Assembly: GCA_039811185.1 (NCBI GenBank)
Contig: JBDHYF010000001.1
Span: forward strand, 1 to 64,000
DNA from: JAEZDR01 sp039811185
GTDB lineage: Bacteria; Bacteroidota; Bacteroidia; Chitinophagales; Chitinophagaceae
Direction: 5' to 3'
Length of the DNA stretch: 64,000 nucleotides
Below, piece after piece: positions 11,801 to 18,931 of the stretch. Positions within the stretch are counted from its first letter, which is position 1, and the number at the start of each line of letters is the position of its first letter. The notes beneath the pieces are model-generated. The model was not told the origin of the DNA and searched no databases. It saw only the letters and a program-made list of their open reading frames with translations. The position numbers and the translations under genes were made by a program.

Positions 11801-13472
11801 CCAACGTTGGCGGGCTGGATACTACAACTTCCGCGGAATAGGCTACGTCGCCGGTTAGTGTACAAGTTACTTTTAAACGATATTTTGTCGTTAACCCTTG
11901 TGTAGTGGTGTGGGTGGTGTTGGTTGCACCCGCAATAGCAGTAAACGGTCCAAAACCTGAGCCCGACAAAATAGTGTCGGCTTTCTCCCATTGATAAGTG
12001 ATGCCGGCAGCGTCCGTAAATCCGGTTGCAGTAACTGTAAACGGCGTCGTTAAACAAACATTATTTTTATTGGCCGAGGTTGTGCCTCCAACAGGCATAC
12101 CGGTACAATTGTCGAAGTCGCTTACGCGCATGTTATCGATCCCTATATCAGAAGATCCAAGGTCGCCAAAGGCAATGATGCGGATAATCGTGGTTGCAGA
12201 ATTCGAGTTAAAGGGAACTGATTTGTTTTCCCAGTCGTTTGTCGTTTTAAAACCGCCAATTCTGGCAAAACTGGTTCCCGCGTTTGTAGAAAGTAAAATG
12301 GCAATGGAATCGCTTCCTGATGTGTTGATATAATCGAAAGTGATTCTTTTTGTAGTAGCTGGTGTACTACAGTCAACATACACATTTAGCTGGCCGGGTT
12401 GCGAATTGGCAGCGCCTGCCGAATGGAAGCGCGCTGAGAAGTTACCTTGTGTTGATACCGGGCTATAATCTCCGGAAGTCGCATTTGTCCATGCAGCGGC
12501 GGCGCCATCGTCATTCCTTCTCCAGGAATTGTTGCCGGTGCCCGGTGTGTTTCTAAAGCTGTTGTTCGGCAGCTCGCGGGTGTTACATGTGTTCATCCAC
12601 ACATTTTCAAATCCTTCTGTAAAAGGCAGTGTGGCAAATGTTGGCCCTGCATTGTAGGTTACGGTTACGGGCGCAGAATAGGCGGTGTCGTTAGAGTTTG
12701 TACAGATAATTCTCGCGCGATAGTATCGGATAGGGGCAGACTGGGTTGTTGTGTAATTATAACCCGTTGCGCCCGACATGTTGGTGAATGTAATGTTGTC
12801 GGTAGATTGCTGCCATTGGTAGGTTATTCCACCTTGAATTGGCGATCCGCTAAGGCCTAAGGTAAAGTTTGCGCCTGCACACAGAATGTTCGAGATTGTG
12901 CTCGTCGCAGTACCGGCCGCAGGCATGCCTGAACAGTTGGTAAGCGGAACAATATTAACCGTATAGTCTTCAGCTTGCCCATAGCCTCCGTTATTGCAGG
13001 CGTCAGGCTGGGAGCTAAATCTTTTTATAACACGCATGCGGGTGGTGCCAGGCACTGCATTCATCGGAACGGTAATGTTCCCGGTTGCTTTAATACCATC
13101 GGTTCCGGTTGAGTTTACAATTGTGCCGAGGTAATACGACTCGCCTCCGTCGGAAAAGCTGTTGTTACCATTCCAGTCGATGTATACCACCACGTGCGTA
13201 GTGAAGTTCCCTCCTGTATATCCTTCTACTGAAATAGGATAGGATTGTGAGATTACAAGGTTTGCGGTTAGGTTCAAAAAATTGTCGTGAACCGGCGATC
13301 CGGATGATGCTGATGAAGAATTATTGATGTTACTGAAAGTAACATTGGTAATCGGTTCCACTGCGCTGGGGAAAGCTACGGAGCAGTATGGCGCCGGGAA
13401 TTGCGCAAATGCCGATGAATAGCTTCCAATAGCGAATAGCACAGTTAACAAAGTAAGTAGCCTTGTCCTCAT
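2883..13472 (-). CDS. 3529-residue multidomain adhesin with T9SS type B sorting domain
   Basis: A signal peptide (ends ...SSAFAQ) is followed by a GEVED-type domain at about residues 28-175, with VVYIDWNGNNSF and GQAEDYTVNI. Ig-like segments come next, then three right-handed beta-helix modules at roughly 557-1047, 1137-1616 and 1716-2221. Each opens with a similar sequence (G.YTIDSSA..., LWPLPGK in the first and third) and closes with a DxGAxEF element. An IgGFc-binding-like module covers about 2370-2810, followed by PKD and repeated Ig-like domains to about 3430. The C-terminus (from FTPNGDGLNDVWYIKSPMV, about 3440-3529) is a CHU_C/gliding-motility-associated domain, the type B signal for type IX secretion. 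It lies directly downstream of gldN on the same strand but behind a terminator. Likely a cell-surface or released adhesin; the ligand is unknown. Confidence 0.93.
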   Translation of the reverse strand: MRTRLLTLLTVLFAIGSYSSAFAQFPAPYCSVAFPSAVEPITNVTFSNINNSSSASSGSPVHDNFLNLTANLVISQSYPISVEGYTGGNFTTHVVVYIDWNGNNSFSDGGESYYLGTIVNSTGTDGIKATGNITVPMNAVPGTTRMRVIKRFSSQPDACNNGGYGQAEDYTVNIVPLTNCSGMPAAGTATSTISNILCAGANFTLGLSGSPIQGGITYQWQQSTDNITFTNMSGATGYNYTTTQSAPIRYYRARIICTNSNDTAYSAPVTVTYNAGPTFATLPFTEGFENVWMNTCNTRELPNNSFRNTPGTGNNSWRRNDDGAAAAWTNATSGDYSPVSTQGNFSARFHSAGAANSQPGQLNVYVDCSTPATTKRITFDYINTSGSDSIAILLSTNAGTSFARIGGFKTTNDWENKSVPFNSNSATTIIRIIAFGDLGSSDIGIDNMRVSDFDNCTGMPVGGTTSANKNNVCLTTPFTVTATGFTDAAGITYQWEKADTILSGSGFGPFTAIAGATNTTHTTTQGLTTKYRLKVTCTLTGDVAYSAEVVVSSPPTLGGNYIIDKNAASTDLWPLPGKNTFKSFNAAISAMACGIFDHVYFTVAPGSGPYAEHIVVKPIPGGSASRTVTFFGNGESINLAPTAAQKAVIKLSRASYIRFDSLVINMTGTGAGMGVLLIDSSHHNVISRSTINIPLTNSNTNTAGIAMNDSTANPVSASNTVRTYCDSNTFRNNIINGGFYGVALASTDLGASGYNLIEGNDIRDFHKFGVYLIGTYNSAITKNRISRPTRSTVDQFIGIMVDSKTGSGNLSNEFSKNRIFNPFGGIKTSTAQFTGISFEGIKANAREHYVTNNAIYYVNGMGSQVGINLNNSDGIWCFHNTISLDSTAAATQTTRGIFHASSTPTLNIFYNNIVNITRAGAGQKHAIYLSGANALLYSDFNDLYVAGTNAHVGYFNGNRTSLVQWQAATASQPCDVYSKSINPLFVDINNGDGNVQNAAIDNRGTFIGIMDDILGNTRNTGTYDDPTSGPRPDMGAWEFVPPPCTPPVLAGTIVRQRQSDCWNTPVNLSLNGNSFGGQQEYQWQVLQNGSFVNFGTANSFPDTTFLQDTTITIRAKVSCGVVEAFSDTILNVVSQPLYAGTYTIDSSMATNYTKGSGNFRNFTDAASSMGCGITGAVVFDVQSFTPTSPNLPGVYNEQIKLRYVSNSSTTNTITFKGNGNTLKYAPLISNERAVLKMDSAKYYIFDSLRIDATEGNFGFGVQFLNDADSNTFRKCTILASQAATSANQNFVGVVMSSSPTSAIATGTAGNDANWFDQNIISGGYYGVTVVGGNSAAQVINDNKFTNNIITDFFSTGMYVVGTNNTLIEGNLFTRPNRTTSTSTYGIQATTAASSGLKISKNRFTRFFTAQPASTSLFYGIYHNSVSGTNNAVTNNIFYGLDGNGLQYAIANSNSADIAYYHNTIVMDDTATLGGSNTSAMYFVGNANGIDIKNNLIYVTRNTLGNKHGIYISSAAAGISSDFNNIYVSGGNRAYTGFLSGNKITLSDWQAANTNGNDANSLALDPLFDTTLGFPYGYKPVLYPLDDKGTPVGITTDIIGEPRSTTTPDIGALEFAPAPCVSPLVAGTASVNPTAGLCLEQPITLDVAGHSPLGLITFQWESASSAAGPFTPLSGILYGPKYDTLTAVSAFYRAKVSCGGTDVYTNVVSVTLNPILAGGTYTIDSSAAAGDLWPLPGKTTFLSFTDAVAALQCGITDKVVFNVKNFVSPQTGQASNIYREQIRISYVPGTSAAKTITFQSHPSNASQSVLTYNSVDAAKNYTLLIDSTTYLTFNNLELRSEDATLGRVVEFRGTASNDSILNSTINMVEITNGSSSNTVSGIYTQSFRGENIVLQNNTINNGVTGIYISGLNATTLIKNLTIRGNTINNTGANGIFAQFVTDSKLNDNTINLSKNFSVTSYGIFTSYFDSAYQINNNAVNISNSLTGSTTGISINSSRNYDSLPGEIKGNKVYAINNNTSVLQGIFINNLKPHKFWNNVVSIETTGSTANGLTSQNSNGTYFNNSIQNNSSAVGLQNYAAYFNNSNTTDLTLRNNIFSHTAKNVVNGRALHVFDMDRINSNYNMLYSAGPWVVSRNKPTVANFASVGDLKGGSFQEKFSISGVAPAFISKYDLRPDLNNDSVWAMHGRGVQIKFGENNLDINGSYRPDSVIYGVPDLGAYEFYPNVPPVKLKGVPEFPVANQSQYFMFGSDSVMRLNWGNMVPDSISIQRHSGVAPIGLPSTFDSMYFYNKVNVPNPLGSYNFEMKQFFVPSWQGTIEDLNTVGLGRTNKDNAWVIVPTSKNNLTESAILSITALDYADKFTGLVNPFIPPVLPDQDSSNTGRRFWVAYPANQLNGGSTQQMVLYIAALSESANVQVKINGTNWVRNYFVPAGTVVPTEYLPKTGPDNAFIQTPGLSNRGISIHSDVPINVYTHTIGSASSGGTTLLPVGVWAYEYSMLCITQDYGASSYSYFYVIADNDNTVVEITPTVPVQNAGMAVGVPTTVTLNKGEWYQVLASSQTQELSGSTVKSVPNSAGKCYPIAMFSGSTRTAISGACGSGGDFIMQQNFPYSAWGTKYLTAPTSRSSTASQFETNIYRVLVKDPTTVVKRNGTTLTGMSPQKYYQFTSNTPDYITADKPIMVAQFEGGSCSGDVGDPEMIYVSPIDQGIKDIAFYRNTEQAITVNYLTLIIPANGVPSLVLKDAGALQTWDVNIAHPNLAGYRVMVKRWTSAKRQVTVSSDSAFTAITYGQGSVESYGYNAGTLVKTLVPRSSIVVPSAGDSASYAQFTCAGTPFYFNVYIPLKVTSLTWHFSKVPGLSITSDSVQINPEPIDSVFMQNRWYYIYTVQQTFVSNTSAVLSLPVTFTHPDIESCDHTFTSQVHVQVTPKPDPNFDINFSGCIGDSTKFHALSTTTLGLEIGKYKWDLLDGDTAITQDVTKLFTTPGDKTIKLSIVTNEGCFGDTSKTFTVNPLPEINFVNANVDVCYGQAGTIDVLNPDAGTVYNWYDAATGGNLVFTGTSFSWPTVTTDSVLYVEATSATGCMSEARKMVKLSVTVPVPPSIVLQSDNVSACENTSASFVITSVEPNTTYQWYDNAAMTGSPIATGATFTIANVTSATPTTYYIKAVTTQGCGSEATKQVTLTIGNIPAVAVVATQVDVCVGNTATASVASPDAQYTYTWWDAPNGGNQLATGTSYTSATLSSSTNVYVQAQTASGCISSRTVVSLMVTGIPVVTLVQNNVQDCEGNTVTLQVQAPSAGLTYAWSGPGIAAGTTGTTVAVTQSGTFTVTTQTTSPVCSSVPVSATVNFLPKLAQPVVSWDQQNQSAVEVNFTWAAVTGAVSYEVATSAAGPWTNVGNSLSYSLKNMLPTTCADLFVRAVGTLGCQISTAGTANGCALDDKIEIANSFTPNGDGLNDVWYIKSPMVKEVKMLIFNQWGQKVFEGSGTPATVRWDGRYKGEMLPTGVYVYVLQLDLKDNSRTERKGSLNLIR

Positions 13473-13632
13473 AATATCGGGGGTTTTAGCATTTAATCGT
13501 TAAAGTTAATCTCCGTTTGGCTGGTGTTCAGAAGAAGTTGGATTTCTAAAGAGGGGTTAAATATAGATATTTTTTCAAATCGGCAACAAAATTTTAAGAA
13601 ATTAATCTTGCTTGAATTGATTTCGACACCGC

Positions 13633-13660
13633 AAAAAAAAGAGGGCGCCGGAGCACCCTC
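13633..13660 (-). terminator. Intrinsic terminator after gldN
   Basis: Read on the minus strand, GAGGGTGC-TCCG-GCGCCCTC forms an 8-bp stem (one T-G pair) with a 4-base loop, followed by eight Ts. It lies 23 bp past the gldN stop codon and should end the gldKLMN transcript before the adhesin gene. Confidence 0.85.
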
Positions 13661-13683
13661 TATTATTTAGTTACGAACTGCAA

Positions 13684-14883
13684 TTAATAACTCCATAAGT
13701 TCTGTTCGTAATCGAAAATTTTCTCCTTAATTTTCTCTCCTTCGTACAAACGGAAAAGCGGGTTTTCGTAAATCTGATCCAGCTTCTGATTTCCGGGGTT
13801 ATCTAAGGTGGACTTAATGATGTAGCTACTAAAATAGCGGCTTTCAAACACGTCCTCCCAGGTCATCCGGTTTGCCATATTTTTGGGGTTATATGCTTTG
13901 GCTTTGGAAAGTACTGTACGGATATCGGGGTAGTAGAGCCAAAATAGAGGCTGATGCTTTCCGGGATATACTTTACCGTTTACGATAACTGGGGCCATTG
14001 GAGCGATACCAATAATCCGCGTTACAAGTTTTGACGATTCTTTATCAAACAGCACTTCTTCCTTCAACTGAAACGAAAAAACCGAATCGAGTGGAAACTC
14101 CCTAACGCGAACCTCATATCTTTCAATGGTTTCACCATCCAGCCCATAAACCGCATTTGTGTCAACTCCGCCGCTGGTCCGTGACCGAAACTCTGACCGC
14201 GATAATGGAATCGTAAAATCTTCATCAGCAAACGCAGTCACTCCGCTAGACGAATCGTTTACCATGTGATATAATATCGCAAAAAAGAGTTGCTGACCGT
14301 TCGATTCTTTGGTGTTATACACAAACGGCAAGTTCATCTTTTCTCTTGCATCGATAATCCTCCATATCTTGTGACGGAAAACCGCGTCATCTTCGCGAAT
14401 ATGTTCGTACTCTAAAGGTGCCCTTTCTGTAATTCGTGTGTAGCTGTCGTCCACTACAGTTTCGGAGCGTAGAAAAACCGGGAATGAGTCGGCTAACGGA
14501 TTGTCTGCACCCTTATTAGAAACCACTTCGATAGGAATTTTACCGCCGCCCAAAATACCCGTATCGCGCTTTGTGCCTACCGAAGCATTACCCACCTTTG
14601 AAGAACCGGCCGATTTGCTGGAAAACGGATCACCGCCTCCTGAGCTAAATGGATCGCCACCTCCTGTAGATGGCTTTGAAGTAGACTTGGAGCCACTACT
14701 GAAAGGATCACTACTTCCCGTATTAGCGCCGCCAAACGGATCGCCGGACGGCTGTTGAGTAGTCGCTGATTTCTTCTTTGTTGAAGTCCTCGCTTTTTTC
14801 TTAGTCTGAGCAGACACGTCATTTAATACGGCTGACATCGCAACCAACAAAACCAATAATCCGATTCTCTTTAAAATAACCAT
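13684..14883 (-). CDS. gldN: Gliding motility / type IX secretion protein GldN
   Basis: 399 residues with a signal peptide (MVILKRIGLLVLLVAMSAV...SAQ). A low-complexity Ser/Gly/Pro stretch follows at about residues 45-95, in which DPF is repeated (SGDPFGG, SSDPFSSG, GGDPFSSG, GDPFSS). The C-terminal GldN domain includes ADEDFTIPLSRSEF and WLYYPDIRTVL. In the family GldN pairs with the lipoprotein GldK to form the periplasmic ring of the type IX secretion system. It is the last gene of gldK-L-M-N, 12 bp after gldM, and is followed by a terminator. Identity rests on the gene order and the domain; the DPF-rich linker is the unusual part. Confidence 0.95.
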   Translation of the reverse strand: MVILKRIGLLVLLVAMSAVLNDVSAQTKKKARTSTKKKSATTQQPSGDPFGGANTGSSDPFSSGSKSTSKPSTGGGDPFSSGGGDPFSSKSAGSSKVGNASVGTKRDTGILGGGKIPIEVVSNKGADNPLADSFPVFLRSETVVDDSYTRITERAPLEYEHIREDDAVFRHKIWRIIDAREKMNLPFVYNTKESNGQQLFFAILYHMVNDSSSGVTAFADEDFTIPLSRSEFRSRTSGGVDTNAVYGLDGETIERYEVRVREFPLDSVFSFQLKEEVLFDKESSKLVTRIIGIAPMAPVIVNGKVYPGKHQPLFWLYYPDIRTVLSKAKAYNPKNMANRMTWEDVFESRYFSSYIIKSTLDNPGNQKLDQIYENPLFRLYEGEKIKEKIFDYEQNLWSY

Positions 14884-14895
14884 TATAAATAAAAA

Positions 14896-16428
14896 TTAAT
14901 TCGTAAGGTTAAAAGCCATAGATGCATTTAGTTTACGTGGACCATCCGGTCCTGTAACGTGAATCTCAGTGATGTTCACAGAGGATCCTGGTCTGCATTG
15001 CTCAATAGCTGCTTTGGCTTTTGCAGAAAAATAAGGGCCGGAAACCACATCGTACTGGGCGCCACTGCTCTCGAACCCTTTCCCGGTGCAGACAATTGTG
15101 AACTTGGTAACAGAATAGGTAACGCCCTCAAAAACGAAATCCTTCAAGTCAGCACGTACACCCTGCTGAGATTTAAATGCATTTGCAGGCACGCTCCCAC
15201 CGCCAAATTGGCCCACCATTGGAGTAGGGTCCGGAACACGCTTGACGCGAAACTCGAAAGGAGTTGTTTTACCATCTACAGTAACATTAATAGTAGCCTT
15301 ACCGGGCGACTCTGGCCGCGCAACGTACTTCCCGTTTCCTTGATTTTGAAGGCTACCGTTTGTCATGGATGCAGAAATCGCTTCTGCGCCCTTACTGCCT
15401 CCGGAAATTGAAATCGGATTGTCGAGTCCAATATACAATACTTTCACAGCATCCGGACTAACCTGAATGCCCGTTGGCGAACCAACCGTATATTTCACAT
15501 CCACTTCTTTTACATCAGGCTTCCCGGTAGACTGATTGATGAAGCTAATTTTCACTTTCTTTGAGTAGGATCCGGGGCCGCCAACAGTTGTTTTATACTC
15601 TGCTGCACCGTTTTCGTTCAGCGAAACATTAGCTCCGTCTACTGTTATGGTTGGAACGGCAGCTTTACTAAATGCTCCTACACCAGCAGTAATTACCAAC
15701 TCCTGACCCGGCATAAGATATTGCGAATTCGTACCTGCAAAAGCCTGATAGCTGTCGATCACAAATTCTACCGCGCCCACCTGCTTCTGACAAAACTCAA
15801 TTACTTTCGATTCGCTGTTTTTGATGTCATTCTGAAATTTACTCAAAATGGTAATCGCAGCTACCGAAGGCGTCATGTGGAAATAAGCCACGCCCCAATC
15901 AGTATTCTTAGCGCCGGTTTGCGACTTGGGTATTGACAAATCGATAGGAAGAGAATTTGCAAACTCCGCTTTAATTTTCGGATCAATATTCAACAGAGCA
16001 TCTTTATATGCAGCAAGTTTATCCTGCAGCACCTTGGCTTTCTTTTGCTCAATTAATACACGAGTAGGACCTTCCAGATCATCTTCCTTGTACTTTCCGT
16101 CGGCTTCAAGACCGGAAGCCTTCATGATTTCCGTCTTAAGGTCGTCGATGTATTTGATTACATCATCGGACATGGTCTGCGCTTTCTTGGCAAGGGGTTG
16201 CCAAACGCGTGCTCTTTCCTCTGTTTTTGGATCTTTCAGCTGTGCGTCGAGCGACTTTAACACCGCTGCATTTTTATTATCAATTACACCGTTAGCTGTC
16301 AATAAGCTATTGTTTACGGTTTTAAAAGCATTCAGGATTTCTGATGATACGTTCAATGCAAGTAGTGCGGTAAGCACTAAATACATCAGGTTAATCATCT
16401 TCTGCCGCGGCTCTTTAGGTAGTGCCAT
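14896..16428 (-). CDS. gldM: Gliding motility / type IX secretion motor protein GldM
   Basis: 510 residues, the usual GldM length. The N-terminus MALPKEPRQKMINLMYLVLT is the conserved GldM opening; it leads into a single transmembrane helix (about residues 11-30) and a helical periplasmic region to about 220. Beta-rich periplasmic domains follow, with the conserved end MVGQFGGGSVPAN...KLNASMAFNLTN. With GldL it forms the inner-membrane proton-driven motor, and its periplasmic part spans towards the GldK/GldN ring. Encoded between gldL (44 bp upstream) and gldN (12 bp downstream). Confidence 0.97.
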   Translation of the reverse strand: MALPKEPRQKMINLMYLVLTALLALNVSSEILNAFKTVNNSLLTANGVIDNKNAAVLKSLDAQLKDPKTEERARVWQPLAKKAQTMSDDVIKYIDDLKTEIMKASGLEADGKYKEDDLEGPTRVLIEQKKAKVLQDKLAAYKDALLNIDPKIKAEFANSLPIDLSIPKSQTGAKNTDWGVAYFHMTPSVAAITILSKFQNDIKNSESKVIEFCQKQVGAVEFVIDSYQAFAGTNSQYLMPGQELVITAGVGAFSKAAVPTITVDGANVSLNENGAAEYKTTVGGPGSYSKKVKISFINQSTGKPDVKEVDVKYTVGSPTGIQVSPDAVKVLYIGLDNPISISGGSKGAEAISASMTNGSLQNQGNGKYVARPESPGKATINVTVDGKTTPFEFRVKRVPDPTPMVGQFGGGSVPANAFKSQQGVRADLKDFVFEGVTYSVTKFTIVCTGKGFESSGAQYDVVSGPYFSAKAKAAIEQCRPGSSVNITEIHVTGPDGPRKLNASMAFNLTN

Positions 16429-16472
16429 TTTTTATAAATAATTTTCAGATTAAGAATTAGTTTACTTTATAA

Positions 16473-17249
16473 TTATCCGCGGTTGCCCTGCATGGCAGAA
16501 AGCATGTTACCATATACTGCATTTAAACGGCTAAGGTTGTTCGCCAAAGCTGCAATTTGCTCTTTTGCTCTTTTAGCATCTTCGGCACTTCCCTGCATGG
16601 CAGACGAAGCTTCGGCGAGTTTGCCATAAAAGTTGTTGAGCGCTTTTAAATGGTTGTTGCTTTCTTTAAGCTCTAATTCGTAAATCGTATTTAATGAAGA
16701 AAGGTTTTTGGTAAGCACCTGAACCTGACTGTGGAACACCTTTGTAGATTCGGAAGCTGCATTAAACGCACCCACAGAATTTGCTGCACTTGTATATGCG
16801 TCTTTAACCTGAGTTAAAGCAGCCGCTGCCTCTTTGGTTTTTTGCGTGTAATCGCCGGTAGCTTTAACCACATCGCCCACTTCCGAAATTTTGCTTACTG
16901 TAGTATTTAATTGTTTGAAGCCTTCACCAAGTTTGTTCAGGTTTACAGGTGTAATATCTGCTTCCTGAAGCATTTTCTCCATGCTTTTTAAAGCAGGATT
17001 GCCTTTGTCGGCTTTTTTATCAACGAGCACTTCATCCATGTGAGGATCTGAAATTGCAGGAAAATACAAGTATAATATACCGTAAACCAAAAACACCACT
17101 GCTTCTGTTCCCAAACCTACAATCAACATTTCGTTTGCACCAGGCCAGTGCATTAGTTTAAATAGGGCTCCAAGAATTACTACCGAAGCCGCAACAGATA
17201 CGAAAATGTCAACAACTTTGCTGGTTTTTGAAGGGATTGCAACTGCCAT
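16473..17249 (-). CDS. gldL: Gliding motility / type IX secretion motor protein GldL
   Basis: 258 residues. Two transmembrane helices lie near the N-terminus (about residues 14-35 and 42-62) and contain the family motif KLMHWPGANEMLIVGLGTEA. The glutamate in the second helix corresponds to the membrane-embedded acidic residue that, from work on the family, takes part in proton-driven rotation. The rest is a cytoplasmic, largely coiled-coil region rich in Ala, Lys and Ser, ending NLSRLNAVYGNMLSAMQG. Partner of GldM in the motor of the type IX secretion system. Confidence 0.97.
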   Translation of the reverse strand: MAVAIPSKTSKVVDIFVSVAASVVILGALFKLMHWPGANEMLIVGLGTEAVVFLVYGILYLYFPAISDPHMDEVLVDKKADKGNPALKSMEKMLQEADITPVNLNKLGEGFKQLNTTVSKISEVGDVVKATGDYTQKTKEAAAALTQVKDAYTSAANSVGAFNAASESTKVFHSQVQVLTKNLSSLNTIYELELKESNNHLKALNNFYGKLAEASSAMQGSAEDAKRAKEQIAALANNLSRLNAVYGNMLSAMQGNRG

Positions 17250-17328
17250 AAACTTTGTTTTTTACTTTGAATATTTGAATTGAATGAATGACTTTTTAAT
17301 TTACCATTAAGGTTACGGCTGCTGCCGA

Positions 17329-18606
17329 TTATCTTTTTCTCAGTTGAGCAGGAAGGTCGATAACACATCTGAATCCGATGTAAGATTTTGACGTATCCTG
17401 GTACTCGTACGAACGAGTTCCGGTTTGCAAATAATAACCAATGTCTTTCCAGCTACCGCCGCGCACCACTTTTCTTTTCATGCGTGGAGGGTCGGTATCT
17501 TTTGCATTATAACGCACATCCGGATTCATATCGTGCTGGAAGGCGTAGGAATTTTCGTGATAGTAAGAGCCCGTCCACTCGGCAACGTTTCCGGACATGT
17601 TGTATAAGCCAAAATCGTTTGGCCAGTAGGCGTCCGCACGAACGGTGTAAAATCCGCCGTCTTCCGGATAATTTCCGCGACCCGGTTTAAAGTTTGCAAG
17701 CAAACAGCCTTTCTTATTTCTAAGATAATAGTTGCCCCATGGGTACATGGACTGTGAACGGCCTCCGCGAGCAGCGTACTCCCATTCTGCTTCAGACGGC
17801 AAACGGAAATCGCTTTCCACGGCTCTTTTCTTTCTTTCAAGATAACTGTTAAGATAGTGTGTTCTCCAATGGCAGAAAGCAACGGCCTGCTTCCAGTTCA
17901 CGCCTACAACCGGATAGTGCGAAAAGGAAGGGTGAGAGAAGTAACGCTTCGTCATCGGCTCGTTATAGGAGTAAGAGAAATCTCTCATCCAAACGAGTGT
18001 ATCGGGATAAACTTTCTGATCGTAGCGATAGATAAAGTCTTTCCGGGGCTTTCCGGCGTTTTCGCGCTTTGCCGCTTCTTTCAAATCGAAGATCTGCACA
18101 TTGTAAACAACTTTGTCCGGATCTACATCCATTTTGTTGTACAACCGGTTATCGGGAGCAAGAATGAGCTTATTCAGTTTCTCAAGCGTCCCTTTTTCAC
18201 CCCACTTAATTGTTTTCACTTTCGTCCAGTCAACCGCGGTATCACCGCTCGATCCGGATTTTACATAGCCCATTTCCACTGCTGCAAGAGAGTCGCGTAC
18301 CCAATAAACAAACTGTTTATACTCCGTATTGGTGATTTCGGTGGCATCCATCCAAAAGCCGTTGATAGAAACTTGCTTATTTCTGGAAGTGTAGTTGAAG
18401 TTGATGTCTTCGTCGCTTGGTCCCATGTGGAAGGTGCCGGGCGGAACATATACCATTCCGACGGGGCGCGTCATTCCCGGGCGGGACGTTGACTGTACAC
18501 CCCTTAGCTGACCATCGTCGCGGGATTTGGATTTTCCTAATTTACAGCTTGTCAGCGACAAAGCTGCTGCACTTAAAGCGACGGACGCTATTAGTTTAAA
18601 TTTCAT
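17329..18606 (-). CDS. gldK: Gliding motility / type IX secretion lipoprotein GldK
   Basis: 425 residues. The lipoprotein signal has its lipobox Cys at residue 21 (ALSLTSC). The body is a formylglycine-generating-enzyme (sulfatase-modifying factor) fold: VYVPPGTFHMG, FWMDATEITNTEYKQF, FRLPSEAEWEYAARGG, YPWGN, NMSGNVAEW and VVRGGSW...IGFRCV. In GldK this fold is structural: with GldN it makes the ring under the outer membrane. First gene of the gldKLMN operon; gldL begins 79 bp downstream. GldJ is a related lipoprotein, but the operon position favours GldK. Confidence 0.95.
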   Translation of the reverse strand: MKFKLIASVALSAAALSLTSCKLGKSKSRDDGQLRGVQSTSRPGMTRPVGMVYVPPGTFHMGPSDEDINFNYTSRNKQVSINGFWMDATEITNTEYKQFVYWVRDSLAAVEMGYVKSGSSGDTAVDWTKVKTIKWGEKGTLEKLNKLILAPDNRLYNKMDVDPDKVVYNVQIFDLKEAAKRENAGKPRKDFIYRYDQKVYPDTLVWMRDFSYSYNEPMTKRYFSHPSFSHYPVVGVNWKQAVAFCHWRTHYLNSYLERKKRAVESDFRLPSEAEWEYAARGGRSQSMYPWGNYYLRNKKGCLLANFKPGRGNYPEDGGFYTVRADAYWPNDFGLYNMSGNVAEWTGSYYHENSYAFQHDMNPDVRYNAKDTDPPRMKRKVVRGGSWKDIGYYLQTGTRSYEYQDTSKSYIGFRCVIDLPAQLRKR

Positions 18607-18931
18607 TTTCTACAATACAAATTAAGAAATGGTATGAAACAATTATGAACCTATTTTCCATACTATTTTAAAAAATTGCCTCAAACAATTCGCTGATTAA
18701 TTTAACGCCGTAACTACAATAAAATTGTGAAGCAGGGCAGGAAGAACTTTTCCGATCTCTCAAAAATTTCATCTTATCATTAAATTAAAACACTCAAAAT
18801 ATCAGAGCAAGGTTTTAAAATATCGCATAAAAATAAGGTTGTTTTTGAAATTACAAAGTTTAGGCAAAACTTTTTTTTGGGTTCTACGCCTTTTTACGGA
18901 TGCTATTTTTCCCATAACAACGGCCGAAACC
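18607..18931. other. 325-bp AT-rich intergenic region upstream of gldK
   Basis: It lies between hemD (ending at 18932) and the start of gldK, both on the minus strand, so it should hold the gldK promoter. I found no convincing Bacteroidota -33/-7 pair, no clear terminator hairpin for hemD and no coding frame. The DNA is rich in A and T runs. Confidence 0.6.
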
